NCBI RefSeq assembly: GCF_900090045.1
Contig: NC_041786.1
Span: 2,660,501 to 2,724,500 of the forward strand
Origin: Plasmodium malariae
Taxonomy: Eukaryota; Apicomplexa; Aconoidasida; Haemosporida; Plasmodiidae
Direction: 5' to 3'
DNA: 64,000 nucleotides
Shown: piece after piece, positions 61,166 to 64,000 of the stretch
Position numbering within the stretch: the first letter of the stretch is position 1
How the letters are laid out: each line of letters starts with the position of its first letter
The notes under the pieces: generated by a model
Told to the model about the DNA's origin: nothing
Databases searched by the model: none
The model's input: only the letters and a program-made list of their open reading frames with translations
Position numbers and translations under genes: made by a program

Positions 61166-62343
61166 TTATTGTGATATGAGCAGATAATTATAAAAAAGAA
61201 AAAAAGTAGAAGAAGAATTATTACTATATTGAATATATCCGTAAAGAGGGTACATCACTGTAATGTAAATAGTGAGAATTGTGTAATGTATTCTTTAGCG
61301 AAAAAGAAAATACGTGTTTTACCATACTGCCTTGGGACGAATAGACTTTTTTTAAAACGTTAAGGAATGGAATACGTATCCGTGCACGTACATTATATAC
61401 GTAAACCTTTGCATGCACATAACTACGTATTCCTTTACACGTGCGATAATTACGTATGCTTTTACGCGTGCGTATTTATGTATTCCTTTACGCGTGCGTA
61501 TTTACGTATGCCTTTACGTGTGCGTATTTACGTATGCCTTTACGTGTGCGTATTTACGTATGCCTTTACGTGTGCGTATTTACGTATTCCTTTACCCGTA
61601 CATATTTATTTATGCGATTTATTTTATCATTGAAAATTTTTTTTTTAATTTCATACTTCCTTTTTTTTTTTGTTTGTGTATATATGTCTTATTGAATCAT
61701 ATGTGCGTATATATATTTATTTATAATAAATTATAAAAATAACTTTAAGTTGTTTATATTTGATATTTTTATTTATATAATATGCTTATTTTTTTTTTTT
61801 TTTTTTTTCCCCCTTTCATTAGCATAATACACATTTGATAAACATTGATTTTGTTTGTGCATGTTTTTTATTTAAACTATGACCTAATCTTATTCTTCTC
61901 TGTAATAAGAAATAGACCATAATTAAAGAAAAGAAAAAGTATATTTATATATGCATAATAATTTTGTAATACTGATATCGATAGAAGAAAAAATAAAAAA
62001 GGACAAATTGTTCAAGCTGTGTGTTATTTGTACAATTATACACATGAATGCAGCGCAATATTATGTACATTCATCCAAATACACTATATAAGGATAATTT
62101 TAACGTACAAAAAATAAAACATTAATTTATATTCGTACTAGGAAGAGACTAATATGGAATAATTACTCCATTTTTATTAATCATTTCTCGTCTACATTAA
62201 AAGAGAAAAAAAAATTAATCTCTTGTTATATATATATATATATATATATATGCAAAGGGAGAAAACTATTGCCATATATAGCAAAATCGCAAAAATCTAC
62301 TATCTTTATACTATATTAAAAATGCCTAATAATTAACTCAAAA
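61166..62343. other. Intergenic region
   Basis: Holds the 3' flank of the HPC2-like gene, the 26-bp array listed separately, and the promoter region of the last gene. A (TA)n run lies at about 62228-62252. No gene seen. Confidence 0.6.
61440..61610. repeat. 26-bp minisatellite with embedded TACGTA palindromes
   Basis: About six copies of a unit containing CCTTTACGTGTGCGTATTTA then CGTATG. First and last copies diverge (GCGTGCG, CCGTACA). It is richer in G+C and CpG than its surroundings, and each unit carries a TACGTA palindrome. It starts about 275 bases after the HPC2-like stop. Confidence 0.9.
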
Positions 62344-63314
62344 ATGTATGAAGACATTTTAAATAATATTAAAGAATTAAATGGATTTAAATTGCTATGT
62401 AAAAAGAAGGTAAGAACATATGTAAAGACTCAAATATGTCTGAGTATCCATTACGAATAATCAGATATTATCTACAAAATAACTTTTCCTATGTTATGTT
62501 ACTTTCTTTATGAATTAAAAATAAAAATGAAAAATAGCTATTTTTGTGTGCAAAGGTTTAAGGGTAAATTATTCTTAAAAGTATATATACTTTCATTTTA
62601 ACTAGATCAACTAATACTGCGCTAATAGGGGCTTCCCTCATTATAACTCCGCTTATTCCAGTTTATTATTATTTTTTTATAACTTTATCAGGTGGACTTT
62701 CTTAGTTTTTTGCGTGCCTGTAAAAGCAAAGATCTTGAGCAATTATGGATATGCCTCCACAAAATACTGGAAGAACATATTCGCCCTGAAAATTTAATTT
62801 ATGATGAGGAGAACTCGACATTACTGTTTCGGGTATAAGGAAAAGCATGTACATATTTGTCATTATATGCAATGTTTTAATAGTCTTACATATTATCAAC
62901 AATCTTATTATAGGGGAAAACACATAAGCATGTATGTATATATATAGGCGTTTTTACGTATATTTTTGCATATATTTTTACGTGTTTATCTATGTAAATA
63001 TATATATATATATGTACATATGTAACAAGGTAGGAAATGTGTTTTCCTTTTAACTAGCTATATTTTTTTTTTTTTTTTTTTTAAGGACGAAAATAATAGA
63101 CAGTACCTATTAACATGCATAAATTTTGTTTCGATATACTTACAACATTTAGTAAATAGCCAAAAAAAGAAGAAACATATAATTCTCGATGAAAATTTCC
63201 AAGTCGTTTTTTATAAACTCACCGGTTAAAGACAACAAAGAAAATTAAAAAAAAATGAAATAGGGGAATATAAGATAGATAAATGAATAAATAAATGCAT
63301 AAATAAATGAATAC

Positions 63315-63352
<38 letters not shown>

Positions 63353-64000
63353 AAATGCTCCAACTCTGCGACAAGTGTACATATATATCTTTTTTTATAT
63401 ACACTCTTTTTAATGAATAGAAATCCAATTTATGCTAAGTGACAAAGAAGTTAGGATATATTTTGGCAAATGTTTGCTAACTATATGTGATATAAATTTA
63501 AAGGAAAATGAATATACGGGAAATGTAAAAATAAACCTGTTGCTATTTTTATTGTGGAAAAGCTGTTCTACCGAGGTAAAATAAAAATTTGAAAAATTGG
63601 GATCTTCTTTGTGCAACCGGATTAATATGCGCATACAAGCATATAGTTATGCATATGTATATCTATGTGTATGCGTATATGTATAGTTATATAAATACAA
63701 ATGCGTGTATGTAGATATATGTTTATTTTCCCTCTTCAATTCTTAATAAAGGGAAAGGCTGCTGACATCGGCAAATTAAAAAAATATAAGGATTTTTGCA
63801 AATACATAAAATGGGGTATATCAGAAAGAACAACTGACTCGTTTTATCTTTTGTGCTCCTATACCTTAAATCTTCCCAAATTTTACGATAAGTTCGAAAA
63901 AAAAAAAAAAATTTTAAATAAATTAAAATAAGCATACAATATATATTATTTAGTGATAAATAAATGAATAAGAAAAAAAAATTATCTTTTTCAGCCCCGA
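62344..64000 (+). CDS. Multi-exon helical protein, truncated by the window edge
   Basis: Exons 62344..62409, 62692..62832, 63086..63224 and 63421..63575 join in phases 0, 0 and 1, followed by an exon from 63752. That exon can run to a TAA at 63929-63931, giving 226 residues, but it also holds a donor-like GATAA/GTTCG at 63892. A strong acceptor (ATCTTTTTCAG, ending 63994) then stands six bases before the window end, and phase 2 closes across it, so the gene most likely continues outside. The protein is all-helical: FLSFLRACKSKDLEQLWICL, RQYLLTCINFVSIYLQHLVN, INLLLFLLWKSC. The early part faintly recalls the N-terminus of condensin-2 subunit G2 (a QLW/ELW motif after a helix pair), but I cannot establish this. 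Confidence 0.7.

Noticed and set aside
1..64000. CRISPR array, tRNA, rRNA, integrated virus or transposon
   Set aside because: Tandem repeats here are head-to-tail without unique spacers. No cloverleaf-sized G+C block, rRNA-like sequence, reverse transcriptase, transposase or terminal inverted repeat was seen by eye; a tRNAscan/Rfam run would be decisive.

Overview
The window is nuclear chromosomal DNA of a malaria parasite (Plasmodium). The DNA is strongly AT-rich. Genes are spaced 1-3 kb apart and separated by poly-A/T, (TA)n and minisatellite DNA. Introns are short and AT-rich with GT..AG ends. Proteins carry long Asn/Lys/Asp/Glu-rich insertions between conserved domains, and codon use favours AAT, AAA and GAA. 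The gene set and order (MUS81, BRF1, a GEST-like secreted protein) match what I remember of the P. falciparum chromosome 14 region around PF3D7_1449000. The species cannot be fixed by eye; it is probably a non-falciparum Plasmodium. I see no rRNA, tRNA, CRISPR array, transposon, var/pir-type antigen gene or telomeric repeat.

Layout. 1-3761: no supportable gene. 3762-7958 (+): MUS81 structure-specific endonuclease. 9465-12277 (-): BRF1, the TFIIB-like subunit of TFIIIB, converging on MUS81. 13330-14488 (+): tentative 85-residue gene. 15697-16903 (-): 80-residue lysine-rich protein with an intron near 1 kb. 19270-23345 (-): seven-exon TOG/HEAT-repeat protein whose C-terminal half lies in four small exons. 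25980-27472 (+): secreted helical protein, probably GEST. 28902-29440 (+): three-exon 73-residue single-pass membrane protein. 30241-31366 (+): divergent macro-domain protein. 32226-33197 (-): CS/NudC-like protein. 34430-35101 (+): NPSN-type Qb-SNARE. 37759-48501 (+): very large DDT-WHIM chromatin protein with an RFD-like domain and two small 3' exons. 49655-52614 (+): SEL1L/HRD3-like ERAD protein. 56294-61165 (+): HPC2/ubinuclein-like protein, a candidate HIRA-complex subunit. 62344-window end (+): helical protein running off the edge.

Because introns break the reading frames, I rebuilt the multi-exon genes by requiring compatible intron phases at GT..AG boundaries. These models are inference, although for the TOG, DDT-WHIM, small membrane and macro genes the phases close exactly and the domains continue across junctions. 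Genes are transcribed singly, not in operons. Several products act on chromatin, transcription or DNA repair (MUS81, BRF1, DDT-WHIM, HPC2-like). I do not claim that this clustering is functional. I found no clear new multi-gene system. The most interesting items are the RFD-like + DDT + WHIM protein, the HPC2-like protein, the TOG gene model, the degenerate macro domain and the possible split start codon of BRF1.
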